Of a DNA stretch of 47,255 nucleotides, positions 1-7,530 are shown piece after piece (position 1 is the stretch's first letter; each line of letters begins with the position of its first letter). The notes beneath the pieces are model-generated. The model made no database searches, was not told the DNA's origin, and saw nothing but the letters and a program-made list of their open reading frames with translations. A program made the translations under genes and the position numbers. This DNA comes from an uncultured Cytophagales bacterium. GTDB taxonomy: Bacteria; Bacteroidota; Bacteroidia; Cytophagales; Bernardetiaceae. The DNA lies in the NCBI GenBank assembly GCA_937136415.1, contig CAKZOK010000108.1, positions 1 to 47,255 on the forward strand, written 5' to 3'.

Positions 1-5
1 AATTG

Positions 6-1121
6 ATGAAAAAAATAATACTAGTATTCTTTTTAAGCACATTTATTTCTACCAATAGTTTTTCTCAAGAAAAACTAACTTGGCATAAAAACGTTAAGGA
101 AGCAGTAGAATTAGCTGCTAAAGAGAATAAAAAAGTGCTACTATTTTTTACAGGCTCAGATTGGTGTGGTTGGTGTAGAAAACTTCAAAATGATGTTTTT
201 AAAACTCATGATTTTGAAGAGTGGTCTTCAGATTTTATTTTAGTAGAATTAGACTTCCCTAGAAGAACAGCACAAGACCCAAAAATTAAAGCACAAAACA
301 GCCAATTACAACGTTTATTTAAAGTTCGAGGCTTTCCTACAATACACTTTGTTAGTCCAGAAAAACTAGCAAATGGAAAATGGTCTGCGCCAGAGCGTTT
401 GCCTAATCCTATTAATTCCAATAGCTCAACCACCACGCATCCTAACTTATCGTGGAATGAAAGTACTCAATCTGAATGGTTGTATTTTTCATCGAATAGA
501 GCAGGTGGAGAAGGAGGAATGGATATTTGGGCAGTAGAACTCAAAGAAGATTTAACTAGTACAGAACCTTATAATTTGGGGCCTACTATCAATTCTATTG
601 ATGCAGAAGTGACGCCTTATTTTGATGTAAAAGAAAATCGTCTTTATTTTGCTTCAAGATGGCATTATGGCTTAGGTGGCTATGATATTTTTTCTTCTGA
701 TAATAAATCAAATAATGAATGGGGAACGCCTGTTAATTTAGGACTTCCGTATAATTCAGCGGCAAATGATTTGTATTATATTCGCAATGCAAACGATACA
801 ACAGGTTATATTGCTAGTAATAGAGATGGCTCTCGTTCGTTAACTAAAGAGGCTTGTTGTAATGATATTTATTATTATGCTCAGCTGAAAGCATATCCAC
901 CAGACAGCGTAGTATTAGATACTCCTGATTTAGTAGTAGTAGTGCCACCTGTATTAGATACACCAGATGTTGTAATCGTAGAAGTACCAGTCTTAGATAC
1001 GCCAGATGTTGTCATTGTGGAGGTGCCTGTAGACACACCACCTGATCCAACCCCAAGTACTACCACAGAGATTGTACAAGAGCTAGATGATTTGTTGCCT
1101 TTGAGTTTGTATTTTTTGTGA
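6..1121 (+). CDS. Chimeric frame: exported thioredoxin domain joined to PD40 (OmpA-associated) repeats
   Basis: The N-terminus is a signal peptide ending near FSQ (residue 21), followed by a thioredoxin-family domain with a W-C-G-W-C redox motif (Cys54/Cys57) and the cis-Pro segment GFPTIHF near residue 108. From about residue 120 the protein changes abruptly to PD40/WD40-like beta-propeller repeats (YFSSNRAGGEGGMDIW, YFASRWHYGLGGYDIF) of the kind found in Bacteroidota OmpA/peptidoglycan-binding outer membrane proteins, then a Val/Pro/Asp linker with repeated LDTPDVVIVEVP. The frame ends inside the antisense of trpG, right where an OmpA-type protein would be expected to continue. The thioredoxin domain also lacks its usual last helix and strand. 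I read this as two unrelated gene fragments fused (see findings), not as a designed domain architecture. ATG at 6 is preferred over the in-frame TTG at 3. Confidence 0.6.
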   Translation: MKKIILVFFLSTFISTNSFSQEKLTWHKNVKEAVELAAKENKKVLLFFTGSDWCGWCRKLQNDVFKTHDFEEWSSDFILVELDFPRRTAQDPKIKAQNSQLQRLFKVRGFPTIHFVSPEKLANGKWSAPERLPNPINSNSSTTTHPNLSWNESTQSEWLYFSSNRAGGEGGMDIWAVELKEDLTSTEPYNLGPTINSIDAEVTPYFDVKENRLYFASRWHYGLGGYDIFSSDNKSNNEWGTPVNLGLPYNSAANDLYYIRNANDTTGYIASNRDGSRSLTKEACCNDIYYYAQLKAYPPDSVVLDTPDLVVVVPPVLDTPDVVIVEVPVLDTPDVVIVEVPVDTPPDPTPSTTTEIVQELDDLLPLSLYFL

Positions 1122-1621
1122 GAAATTGCCATAATCTCGCCTTTTTCGTCTGTGGCAGTTACCTCAAAATCTTCTGGCAAACTATCTTTTTGAATAACCC
1201 AAGAATGATAACGCCCTACATCTAGTTTTTTTGGAAGGTCTGAAAAAAGATTATCTTCTCCCAAAATATTTATAGGTGTAGCAATTCCGTGATAGACTTT
1301 TGAGAGGTTTTCTAGCTTTGCACCGAAAGCCTCGCCCAATGCTTGATGTCCCAAACAAACCCCCAACATATCTTTTGTTGGTGCAAAATGCTTGATAATC
1401 TCCAGTAATTTTCCTGCTTCTGATGGAATGCCACCACCGGGAGAAAGTAATATTTTATCAAATTTTTCTAGTTCTTCTAAAGTTACTTCGTCGTTTCTAA
1501 AGACGGTAACTTGTGCGCTTTGCTTTTTATCTATCGAAAATTCATTTGTTAGCTCCCTCAAATAATGAACTAAATTATAAACGAAAGAATCGTAATTATC
1601 TATGACTGCTATTTGTTTCAT
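881..1621 (-). CDS. trpG: Anthranilate synthase glutamine amidotransferase, 3' end replaced
   Basis: This is a class I glutamine amidotransferase that supplies ammonia to TrpE for anthranilate formation in tryptophan biosynthesis. Visible motifs are the N-terminal DNYDSFVYNL, the oxyanion-loop region LSPGGGIPSEAG and the nucleophile motif GVCLGHQA with its catalytic Cys. The native sequence stops at KYKLKG, where every TrpG/PabA continues with VQFHPES carrying the catalytic His and Glu. Instead the frame reads about 70 low-complexity Ser/Thr/Gly/Val residues (repeats of TTSGVS), which are simply the antisense of the PD40-protein linker on the other strand. Native coding therefore spans roughly 1100-1621, and as written the product cannot complete the Cys-His-Glu triad. 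It lies 89 bp downstream of trpE in the same direction, so the two form one operon. Identity is sure; the C-terminal part is not TrpG. Confidence 0.85.
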   Translation of the reverse strand: MKQIAVIDNYDSFVYNLVHYLRELTNEFSIDKKQSAQVTVFRNDEVTLEELEKFDKILLSPGGGIPSEAGKLLEIIKHFAPTKDMLGVCLGHQALGEAFGAKLENLSKVYHGIATPINILGEDNLFSDLPKKLDVGRYHSWVIQKDSLPEDFEVTATDEKGEIMAISHKKYKLKGNKSSSSCTISVVVLGVGSGGVSTGTSTMTTSGVSKTGTSTITTSGVSNTGGTTTTKSGVSNTTLSGGYAFS

Positions 1622-1637
1622 TTTTTTGTGTTTTGAT

Positions 1638-1675
1638 AACCGTCGGCGAGGTTGAAATAAAACCGTCGACGAGGT
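1638..1675. repeat. Direct repeat in trpE-trpG spacer
   Basis: Two 15-bp copies, AACCGTCGGCGAGGT (1638-1652) and AACCGTCGACGAGGT (1661-1675), lie 23 bp apart in the short spacer between trpE and trpG. They are much richer in G+C than the surroundings. They resemble short dispersed intergenic repeats; no function can be read from the sequence. Confidence 0.5.
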
Positions 1676-1710
1676 AATGAAGTATTTTTAATCTGAAAAA
1701 ATTCGTAATT

Positions 1711-3123
1711 CTAAACAACTATTTCTTCTGCCAATTTTAATGCTTTTCGAAGGGCTGCTAATTTATTTCCTACTTCTGCTAGTTCATTTTCAGGAACAGA
1801 ACCTTCCACAATTCCTGCACCTGCTTGAAAGTAAAGTGAATTTTCTTTACTCAAAAATGAACGAATCATAATAGCGTGATTGTAATCGCCATTGAAACCA
1901 ATAAAACCAACTGCACCACCATAATAACTACGATTTTCGGGTTCGTATTTATGAATAAGAGAAAGGGCATTTGGTTTTGGCGAACCCGAAAGCGTACCTG
2001 CTGGAAAAGTATCGGCTGCAATTTGCAAAGGCGAAGTTTCGGGAAAAAGCTGCCCACTTACCTTCGAAACCAAATGAATAACATGAGAAAAATATTGCAC
2101 CTCTCTAAAAACCTCAACATTTACATTTGTGCCATTTCTACTCAAATCATTTCTTGCCAAATCTACGAGCATCACATGTTCAGCGTTTTCTTTTGGGTCA
2201 TTTTGAAGCTGAACAGCCAAGGCAGCATCGGCAGAGGCATTTCCTGTTCGTTTGAAAGTTCCTGCAATGGGGTGAATGGTGGCTTTTTTATTAGTAACAA
2301 CAAGCTGCGCCTCTGGAGAAGAACCCATAAGTTTGAAATTGCCATAATCAAAATAAAATAAATAAGGCGAAGGATTTACGCTTCTCAAAGCACGATAAAC
2401 ATTAAAATCATCGCCTTCAAATTTTTGATTGTAACGCCTTGAAAGAACAATTTGAAAAACATCGCCACGCTTACAATGCGAAATTCCGTGATTTACATTA
2501 TCCAAATAATCCTCATCTGTCATATTTGAAGTTTCGTTTCCTTCTTTTTTGAAAGTATAAGTAGGAGCATTTTTGTTTTGAAGCGTTTCTAATACTTTTT
2601 TAAATGTCGGTTTGTTTCCTTCTTCATTTTCTAATTGATGCTCAAAAATATGAAGTTCGTTTTTGAAATGATTAATCGCAATTACATATTTGAAAACATG
2701 ATATTGAACAAGTGGAATTTTGATTTTTTCGGTTTTTGGTGCTGTTACTTTCTCAAAATACTTAACAGCATCATAAGTTGTATAACCAAAAAGTCCGTTT
2801 GTAATAAAATTGTGTTTGTTTTTTTCGGCTTTAAAACACTTTGAAAATTTTGTTAATGCTTCTGTTACTTCTTTTGGATTTTCAATGGCTTTTTCGGTTT
2901 GGCTGCCATCTGGAAAAGATTGATAAATCGTTTCGTTTTCTACCTTAAAATTCGCTATCGGCTCACAACAGATATACGTAAAAGCATTTTGATTGCCATG
3001 ATAATCAGAAGATTCTAGCAAAAAGCTCATCGGATATTTATCTCTTAATTTTAAATAAATTCCGACAGGAGTGAGCGTATCAGCTAAAATTTGTTGAGTA
3101 AAGGTTTTTAATTTGAAATTCAT
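1711..3123 (-). CDS. trpE: Anthranilate synthase component I
   Basis: TrpE (470 aa) converts chorismate and ammonia or glutamine to anthranilate, the first committed step of tryptophan synthesis. The N-terminal region carries FLLESSDYHG, matching the LLES element involved in feedback binding of tryptophan in TrpE rather than PabB. The chorismate-binding domain shows IVLSRRYNQKFEGD, the segment HPIAGTFKRTG, the active-site segment FPAGTLSGSPKPNAL, YYGGAVGFIGFNGDYNHAIMIRS and the C-terminal GAGIVEGSVPENE. Length is normal for the family. trpG follows in the same orientation. Upstream lies a complete leader-peptide attenuator (3142-3343), which strongly supports assignment to tryptophan rather than folate synthesis. 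The ATG at 3123 is the only sensible start and sits about 20 nt after the attenuator terminator. Confidence 0.95.
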   Translation of the reverse strand: MNFKLKTFTQQILADTLTPVGIYLKLRDKYPMSFLLESSDYHGNQNAFTYICCEPIANFKVENETIYQSFPDGSQTEKAIENPKEVTEALTKFSKCFKAEKNKHNFITNGLFGYTTYDAVKYFEKVTAPKTEKIKIPLVQYHVFKYVIAINHFKNELHIFEHQLENEEGNKPTFKKVLETLQNKNAPTYTFKKEGNETSNMTDEDYLDNVNHGISHCKRGDVFQIVLSRRYNQKFEGDDFNVYRALRSVNPSPYLFYFDYGNFKLMGSSPEAQLVVTNKKATIHPIAGTFKRTGNASADAALAVQLQNDPKENAEHVMLVDLARNDLSRNGTNVNVEVFREVQYFSHVIHLVSKVSGQLFPETSPLQIAADTFPAGTLSGSPKPNALSLIHKYEPENRSYYGGAVGFIGFNGDYNHAIMIRSFLSKENSLYFQAGAGIVEGSVPENELAEVGNKLAALRKALKLAEEIVV

Positions 3124-3141
3124 AGGTTTTATTTTTTAAAC

Positions 3142-3179
3142 AAAAAAAGACTTATCACTTTTTTGCGATAAGTCTTTTT
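3142..3179 (-). terminator. trp attenuator intrinsic terminator
   Basis: On the minus-strand RNA this forms GACUUAUCGC-AAAAAA-GUGAUAAGUC followed by U7. The stem is perfect apart from one G-U pair that is only paired on this strand, showing the direction. The 5' arm (plus 3165-3174) is also perfectly complementary to the GCGATAAGTC segment inside the leader peptide gene (plus 3253-3262), giving a competing antiterminator. It lies between the leader peptide and the trpE start. Confidence 0.9.
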
Positions 3180-3238
3180 ATATATATTAATCAAAGATAT
3201 AATTTTCTGTTTTTCCTAACTATTTTTAATTTTTAGGT

Positions 3239-3343
3239 TCAGAACATACACGACTTATCGCCTATATCTTTGATATAGTGCCACCACCATGCAGAATTTG
3301 CAGAAGTAGATAAATAAGTGATATTTGAAATTGTGTTGTTCAT
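3239..3343 (-). CDS. trpL: trp operon leader peptide with three consecutive Trp codons
   Basis: A 34-codon frame, ATG at 3343 to TGA at 3239, encodes a peptide starting M-N-N-T-I-S-N with S-A-W-W-W-H-Y at residues 17-23 and ending S-C-M-F. Three tandem TGG codons in such a short peptide upstream of trpE are the hallmark of a ribosome-stalling attenuator. Directly after the Trp codons the RNA can form CTATATC-AAA-GATATAG (region 1:2). The distal part of region 2, GCGATAAGTC, is perfectly complementary to the 5' arm of the downstream terminator (region 3). A ribosome stalled on the Trp codons would mask region 1, free region 2 to pair with region 3 and prevent termination. The peptide is probably regulatory only. 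The name trpL is used by analogy with enterobacteria; the peptide is not homologous. Confidence 0.88.
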   Translation of the reverse strand: MNNTISNITYLSTSANSAWWWHYIKDIGDKSCMF

Positions 3344-3377
3344 TTTGTTTGTTAAGACTTTATTGATTGTCTTTGCA

Positions 3378-3385
3378 CAAAAGTA
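3378..3385 (-). promoter_or_regulatory. Probable trp operon -7 box
   Basis: The minus strand reads TACTTTTG, a full match to the Bacteroidota -7 consensus TAnnTTTG. Transcription would begin near 3371, giving a 5' leader of about 28 nt before the leader-peptide ATG. No convincing -33 TTTG is seen at the normal spacing. Confidence 0.55.
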
Positions 3386-3572
3386 CAAAAGTTTTTTGAG
3401 TTTGCAGTTTTTTTTAATAAAAAACGATTAAAATTTAATTATTTATCAAAAATTTCTGAACTTTACATATTAATGTAACTGTTAGAAACAAACAAGCGTA
3501 AAATCGCAAGAAATTGATAAATTGTACAGACATACAGTTGTATATTTAATCGTCTAATTGACAACCGAAAAA

Positions 3573-6257
3573 ATGAAAGAACTTAGCAAAACCTACCAAC
3601 CTACCCAAATAGAAAACAAGTGGTACAAGTATTGGCTTGAAAATAAATTTTTTGAAGCCGAAGTACCTAAAGAGAATGAGCCTAAAAAAGAATCTTATAC
3701 TGTCGTCATTCCTCCACCGAATGTTACAGGTGTCTTACACATGGGACACATGCTCAACAATACTATTCAAGATATTTTGGTGCGCCGTGCCAGAATGCAA
3801 GGTTTTGAGGCTCTTTGGGTACCAGGGACAGACCACGCATCTATTGCTACGGAGGCTAAAGTAGTTCGTTTGCTTCGTGAAAAAGGAATCAAAAAATCTG
3901 ACCTTACAAGAGATGAATTTTTATCTCATGCTTACGATTGGAAAGACAAATACGGTGGAATTATTCTCGAACAACTCAAAAAATTAGGAGCTAGTTGTGA
4001 TTGGAATCGTACAGGTTTTACCATGGACGAAGGATATTACAAAGCTGTTATTCGTGTTTTTGTTGATTTGTATAAAAAAGGTTATATCTATCGTAGTAAC
4101 AGAATGGTAAATTGGGATTGTGAAGCTCAAACTACTATTTCAAATGAAGAAATAATTTATAAAGAAGAAGGCGAACAAGCATTTTTATATCATACAAAAT
4201 ATGAATTAGAAGATGGAGGAACGATTACAATAGCTACACAACGTCCAGAAACAATCATGGGAGATGTTGCCATTGCCGTAAATCCAACTGATGAACGTTT
4301 CAAAAAATTGATAGGTAAAAATGCAATCGTTCCTTTTATTGGTCGTAAAATTCCAATTATTGCAGACGAATATGTAACAAAAGATTTTGGTACAGGAATG
4401 CTAAAAGTTACACCTGCACACGACCCAAATGATTATGAAATAGGACAGCGACACAATTTAGAAGTTATTGATACAATCAATGATGATGGAACACTAAATG
4501 AGAAATGTGAAATGCCAGAAATGGTAGGAAAAGACCGTTTTGAAGTACGTAAGCTCATTACTCAAAAACTAGAAGAAGCAGGTTTATTAATCAAAAAAGA
4601 AGAAGTTGTTTCAAGAATTGGACGTTCGGAGCGTACTGGAAGCGTTGTTGAGCCAAAACTTTCGTTGCAATGGTTTATCAAAATGAAAGAAATTTCTACG
4701 ACGGCTTTAGAAGTTGTTGAGAATGATGAAATCGTTTTGCACCCAGCCAAATTCAAAAATACATATCGCCATTGGATGTCGAATGTAAGAGATTGGTGTA
4801 TTAGTCGTCAGCTTTGGTGGGGGCATCAAATTCCTGCTTATTTTTATGGCAAAAATGACGATGATTTTGTTGTAGCTGAAACAAAAGAAGAGGCAATTCA
4901 ATTAATCAAAGAAAAAACAGGTAAAGAAGTTACTCAAAATGATATTCGTCAAGACGATGATGTTTTGGATACGTGGGCTTCTTCGTGGCTTTGGCCTATT
5001 GCTGTTTTTGATGGATTTAATGATGAATGTTTTGATAGAGAAACAGGAAAAATTGATTTATCAAAAAATAAAGAATTAGACTTTTTCTATCCAACACAGG
5101 TTTTGGTAACTGCGCCAGAGATTCTTTTCTTTTGGGTGGCAAGAATGATAATTGCAGGGTACGAATATACAGGCAAACGACCGTTTAAAGACGTTTATTT
5201 GACAGGAATTGTACGAGATAAGCAAGGCAGAAAAATGTCTAAATCTTTAGGAAACTCTCCAGACCCATTAAAATTAATGGAAAAATATGGTGCTGATGGG
5301 GTTCGTGTAGGAATGCTTTTTTCTTCTCCAGCAGGAAACGATTTGCCTTTTGATGAGAAATTGTGTGAACAAGGAAGTAAGTTTTCAAACAAAATTTGGC
5401 AAGCTCTACGCCTTTTAAAGTCTTTCGAACAAACAGATTCAGAAATTCCACAAGGCAACCAAATAGCCATAAATTGGTTTGAAGCAAAGCTAAATCAAGT
5501 ATTTACAGAAATAGAAAATAATTATAAAGAATATCGTATTTCTGATTCCTTGTTAGGAATTTATAAGCTGATTTGGGACGAGTTTTGTTCGAATTATTTG
5601 GAAATGATAAAACCTGCGTATGGTTCTCCAATAGACAAAGGAACATATAACAAAACGATTGAGTTTTTCGAAACCCTAATGAAAATTCTTCACCCTTTTA
5701 TGCCATTTATTACCGAAGAGATTTGGCAACTATTGGGTGAAAGAGGTGAAAAAGAAGCAATGATTGTTGCAGAATATCCAATGATAAAAGAATTTGATAA
5801 CTCTATTTTAGAAAAAACAGAACAAATTTTTGAGCTTGTTTCTCAAGTTGGAAAGGTTCGTAATGCTAAAAATATTTCTCCAAAAGAAAAATTAGATTTG
5901 TTTGTAAAAACCTCTGATTCAAGTTTTTATGATGAATTTATTTCTTTAATTCAGAAATTGGCAGGAGTTGATAAAATCAATTTTACAGATGAAAAGCCAA
6001 ACCCAGCGATGAATTTTGTAGTAAAAGGCGATGAGTTTTCTGTTCCAATTCAAATTAACATAGAAGAAGAACGCAAAAACTTAGAGAAGGAAATAAAATA
6101 CGCAAAAGGTTTTTTAGTGGGTGTTGATAAAAAACTTTCGAATGAGCGTTTTGTAAATAATGCAAAGCCAGAAATAATTGAGAAAGAACGCCAAAAGAAA
6201 GCTGATGCCGAAGCAAAAATTAAAGCATTGGAAGAGGCTTTGGTAAGTTTGGTGTAA
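3573..6257 (+). CDS. valS: Valyl-tRNA synthetase
   Basis: ValRS charges tRNA-Val and edits mischarged threonine. The class I signature is present as PPPNVTGVLHMGH (HIGH variant HMGH at residues 56-59), and the KMSKS loop is exact at residues 554-558 (GRKMSKSLGNS). The editing domain lies between, with TQRPETIMGDVAI and GTGMLKVTPAHDPNDYE. The anticodon-binding region contains HPFMPFITEEIWQ, and the C-terminal 80 residues form the typical Lys/Glu-rich coiled coil. Total length of 894 aa is normal. An in-frame TTG at 3558 would add five residues, but the ATG at 3573 gives the expected N-terminus KELSKTYQP. It is transcribed divergently from trp and ends in a strong terminator, so it is probably monocistronic. 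Confidence 0.97.
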   Translation: MKELSKTYQPTQIENKWYKYWLENKFFEAEVPKENEPKKESYTVVIPPPNVTGVLHMGHMLNNTIQDILVRRARMQGFEALWVPGTDHASIATEAKVVRLLREKGIKKSDLTRDEFLSHAYDWKDKYGGIILEQLKKLGASCDWNRTGFTMDEGYYKAVIRVFVDLYKKGYIYRSNRMVNWDCEAQTTISNEEIIYKEEGEQAFLYHTKYELEDGGTITIATQRPETIMGDVAIAVNPTDERFKKLIGKNAIVPFIGRKIPIIADEYVTKDFGTGMLKVTPAHDPNDYEIGQRHNLEVIDTINDDGTLNEKCEMPEMVGKDRFEVRKLITQKLEEAGLLIKKEEVVSRIGRSERTGSVVEPKLSLQWFIKMKEISTTALEVVENDEIVLHPAKFKNTYRHWMSNVRDWCISRQLWWGHQIPAYFYGKNDDDFVVAETKEEAIQLIKEKTGKEVTQNDIRQDDDVLDTWASSWLWPIAVFDGFNDECFDRETGKIDLSKNKELDFFYPTQVLVTAPEILFFWVARMIIAGYEYTGKRPFKDVYLTGIVRDKQGRKMSKSLGNSPDPLKLMEKYGADGVRVGMLFSSPAGNDLPFDEKLCEQGSKFSNKIWQALRLLKSFEQTDSEIPQGNQIAINWFEAKLNQVFTEIENNYKEYRISDSLLGIYKLIWDEFCSNYLEMIKPAYGSPIDKGTYNKTIEFFETLMKILHPFMPFITEEIWQLLGERGEKEAMIVAEYPMIKEFDNSILEKTEQIFELVSQVGKVRNAKNISPKEKLDLFVKTSDSSFYDEFISLIQKLAGVDKINFTDEKPNPAMNFVVKGDEFSVPIQINIEEERKNLEKEIKYAKGFLVGVDKKLSNERFVNNAKPEIIEKERQKKADAEAKIKALEEALVSLV

Positions 6258-6283
6258 TATGAAATTTCAATTTATTGTAAAAT

Positions 6284-6319
6284 AAAAAATACTCAACTAG
6301 AAATAGTTGAGTATTTTTT
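6284..6319 (+). terminator. valS intrinsic terminator
   Basis: A 16-bp perfect stem pairs AAAAAATACTCAACTA (6284-6299) with its complement (6304-6319) around a 4-nt loop, ending in T6. It begins 26 bp after the valS stop. Confidence 0.88.
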
Positions 6320-6361
6320 GTATGTTGTAGAATAATTTTTTATCTATAAAATATAACAATT

Positions 6362-6760
6362 ATGGAACTTATTCATGAAGATTTATCAAAAAAATTAATT
6401 GAGATTTATTATAGAGTTTATAATGAACTAAGTTATGGGTTTTTGGAGCGAGTTTATAAAAATGCCATGTGCTATGAACTAAGAGCAGAAGGTTTACCTT
6501 TTACGGTAGAGAAGCAAGTTGTTGTTCATTATAAAGGAGCTATAGTAGGAGATTATAGAACGGATATTGTGGTAGATAATAAAATAATGCTTGAGTTAAA
6601 AGCTGCTGAAAGTTTGGTACATGCTCATGAAATACAACTTCTTAACTATCTAAGGTGTACAGAAGTAGAAATAGGTTTTCTTATGAATTTTGGAAAAACA
6701 CCACAATTTTCAAGAAAAATATATACGAATGACAGAAAAAGTCATCTTAAAAAAGGATAG
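6362..6760 (+). CDS. GxxExxY family protein (PD-(D/E)XK-like)
   Basis: The 132-residue protein carries the family signature G-F-L-E-R-V-Y at residues 26-32 and belongs to the GxxExxY group, a set of short proteins placed in the PD-(D/E)XK nuclease-like superfamily. The nuclease-like core is visible: DYRTDIVVDNKIMLELKA supplies Asp68, Glu78 and Lys80 in the order D-(10)-ExK, followed by HEIQLLNYL with a conserved Gln92. No substrate is known and activity is not proven for the family. In Bacteroidota these genes are often solitary and, as here, sit next to AT-rich tandem repeats built on ATTCGT/ATCCGT words. Length is standard. The repeats begin 31 bp after the stop codon, which is worth testing as a functional association. 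Confidence 0.85.
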   Translation: MELIHEDLSKKLIEIYYRVYNELSYGFLERVYKNAMCYELRAEGLPFTVEKQVVVHYKGAIVGDYRTDIVVDNKIMLELKAAESLVHAHEIQLLNYLRCTEVEIGFLMNFGKTPQFSRKIYTNDRKSHLKKG

Positions 6761-6791
6761 ATTATTAGAAACACAAATTAAATTACAAAGC

Positions 6792-7030
6792 CGTTTTATC
6801 CGTAAAATCCGTGTACTGTATTTCAAAAACACAAATAAAACAAATTATAAAGATGAAATTATAAATTCGTTTTATCAGTAAAATCTGTGTACTGTATTTC
6901 AAAAACACAAACAAAACAGATTATAAAGATGAAATTATAAATTCGTTTTATCCGTAAAATTCGTGTAATGTATTTCAAAAACACAGATGAAGCAAATTAT
7001 AAAGATGAAATTATAAAGCCGTTAAATTTG
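6792..7030 (+). repeat. 76-bp tandem repeats, three full copies plus a partial
   Basis: Units start at 6792, 6868 and 6944, exactly 76 bp apart, with a partial fourth copy from 7020. Each begins CGTTTTATC(C/A)GTAAAAT and contains TGTATTTCAAAAACAC and TTATAAAGATGAAATTATAA. Copies differ at scattered positions, mostly in the middle, so the array is not brand new. It fills the space between the GxxExxY gene and the next promoter. No long coding frame or strong hairpin is seen in it. Confidence 0.92.
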
Positions 7031-7060
7031 TGTGCTATAAAAATAATTTATGTACTTTTG
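7027..7060 (+). promoter_or_regulatory. Bacteroidota-type promoter for the 7104 gene
   Basis: TTTG (7027-7030) and TACTTTTG (7053-7060) match the -33 TTTG and -7 TAnnTTTG elements with 22 nt between them. Predicted transcription starts near 7067, about 37 nt before the ATG at 7104. The -33 box lies inside the partial fourth copy of the 76-bp repeat. Confidence 0.6.
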
Positions 7061-7103
7061 AATTAATTTTAATTTCCTATTTAATTCTCAAAAATTGAAA
7101 ATC

Positions 7104-7418
7104 ATGAACGGTTCTATTCGTTACCTTCAAACTCGTAAAGATAAAAGTGCTATTTTTTTTAAATGTCTGCCTGAAAAAGTAGCTGCCATCATTATTAATA
7201 TTAAAGCAGATGCAAACTTTGATTTTTCTGAAACGCTACTCACAGCAGGGCTTTCAACAGAACAAACTCCTTTTATTTTGGCAAAAAAACAAGATTTGCC
7301 TTATACAGGAGAGCGAAGCAAAATTATCGAAACTCTTATTCATGATGGGTTCTCTGAATCATCTGCTCAAGATTTTCAAAATGCAGAAGCTATTTATCAA
7401 CAAGCAAATACAAAATAA
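7104..7418 (+). CDS. Small hypothetical protein
   Basis: I do not recognise a family. The 104-residue product starts M-N-G-S-I-R-Y-L-Q and has no signal peptide, no cysteine pair and no membrane segment; it contains one Cys (F-K-C-L-P-E). The composition is mixed and soluble-looking, with a predicted helical C-terminus (SSAQDFQNAEAIYQQANTK). The gene looks real: a promoter with both elements stands 37 nt upstream and a 22-bp terminator stem stands just downstream, making it a monocistronic unit. The ATG at 7104 is preferred over a TTG nine bases upstream. The segment FILAKKQDLPYTGERSKIIETLIHDGF might be a small nucleic-acid or protein-binding helix pair, but nothing in it is diagnostic. Confidence 0.7.
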   Translation: MNGSIRYLQTRKDKSAIFFKCLPEKVAAIIINIKADANFDFSETLLTAGLSTEQTPFILAKKQDLPYTGERSKIIETLIHDGFSESSAQDFQNAEAIYQQANTK

Positions 7419-7422
7419 AATA

Positions 7423-7481
7423 TAAAATTAGAAGTAAATACAAAATATTATATATCAACTTTGTATTTACTTCTAATTTTA
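7423..7481. terminator. Long terminator hairpin
   Basis: A 22-bp perfect stem, with arms at 7423-7444 and 7460-7481 around a 15-nt loop, closes the 7104 gene. The outer bases are A/T runs, so it could work in either direction. Confidence 0.75.
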
Positions 7482-7530
7482 CACTTCTTTGTTATATAAT
7501 TACCACTTTGTTACTTACTTTTTTTATTAA

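Noticed and set aside
881..1100. Ser/Thr/Gly-rich 70-residue tail of TrpG as a novel C-terminal domain
   Set aside because: The repeats are the antisense of the VxDTPDVVIVEVP linker on the other strand, so the tail is explained by the join and not by a new domain.
1876..2361. A 161-codon plus-strand frame inside trpE
   Set aside because: It is the antisense shadow of well-conserved trpE coding sequence with no recognisable protein features.
6792..7030. The 76-bp array as a CRISPR or as a coding repeat
   Set aside because: Whole units including the would-be spacers are repeated, and all frames contain stops.
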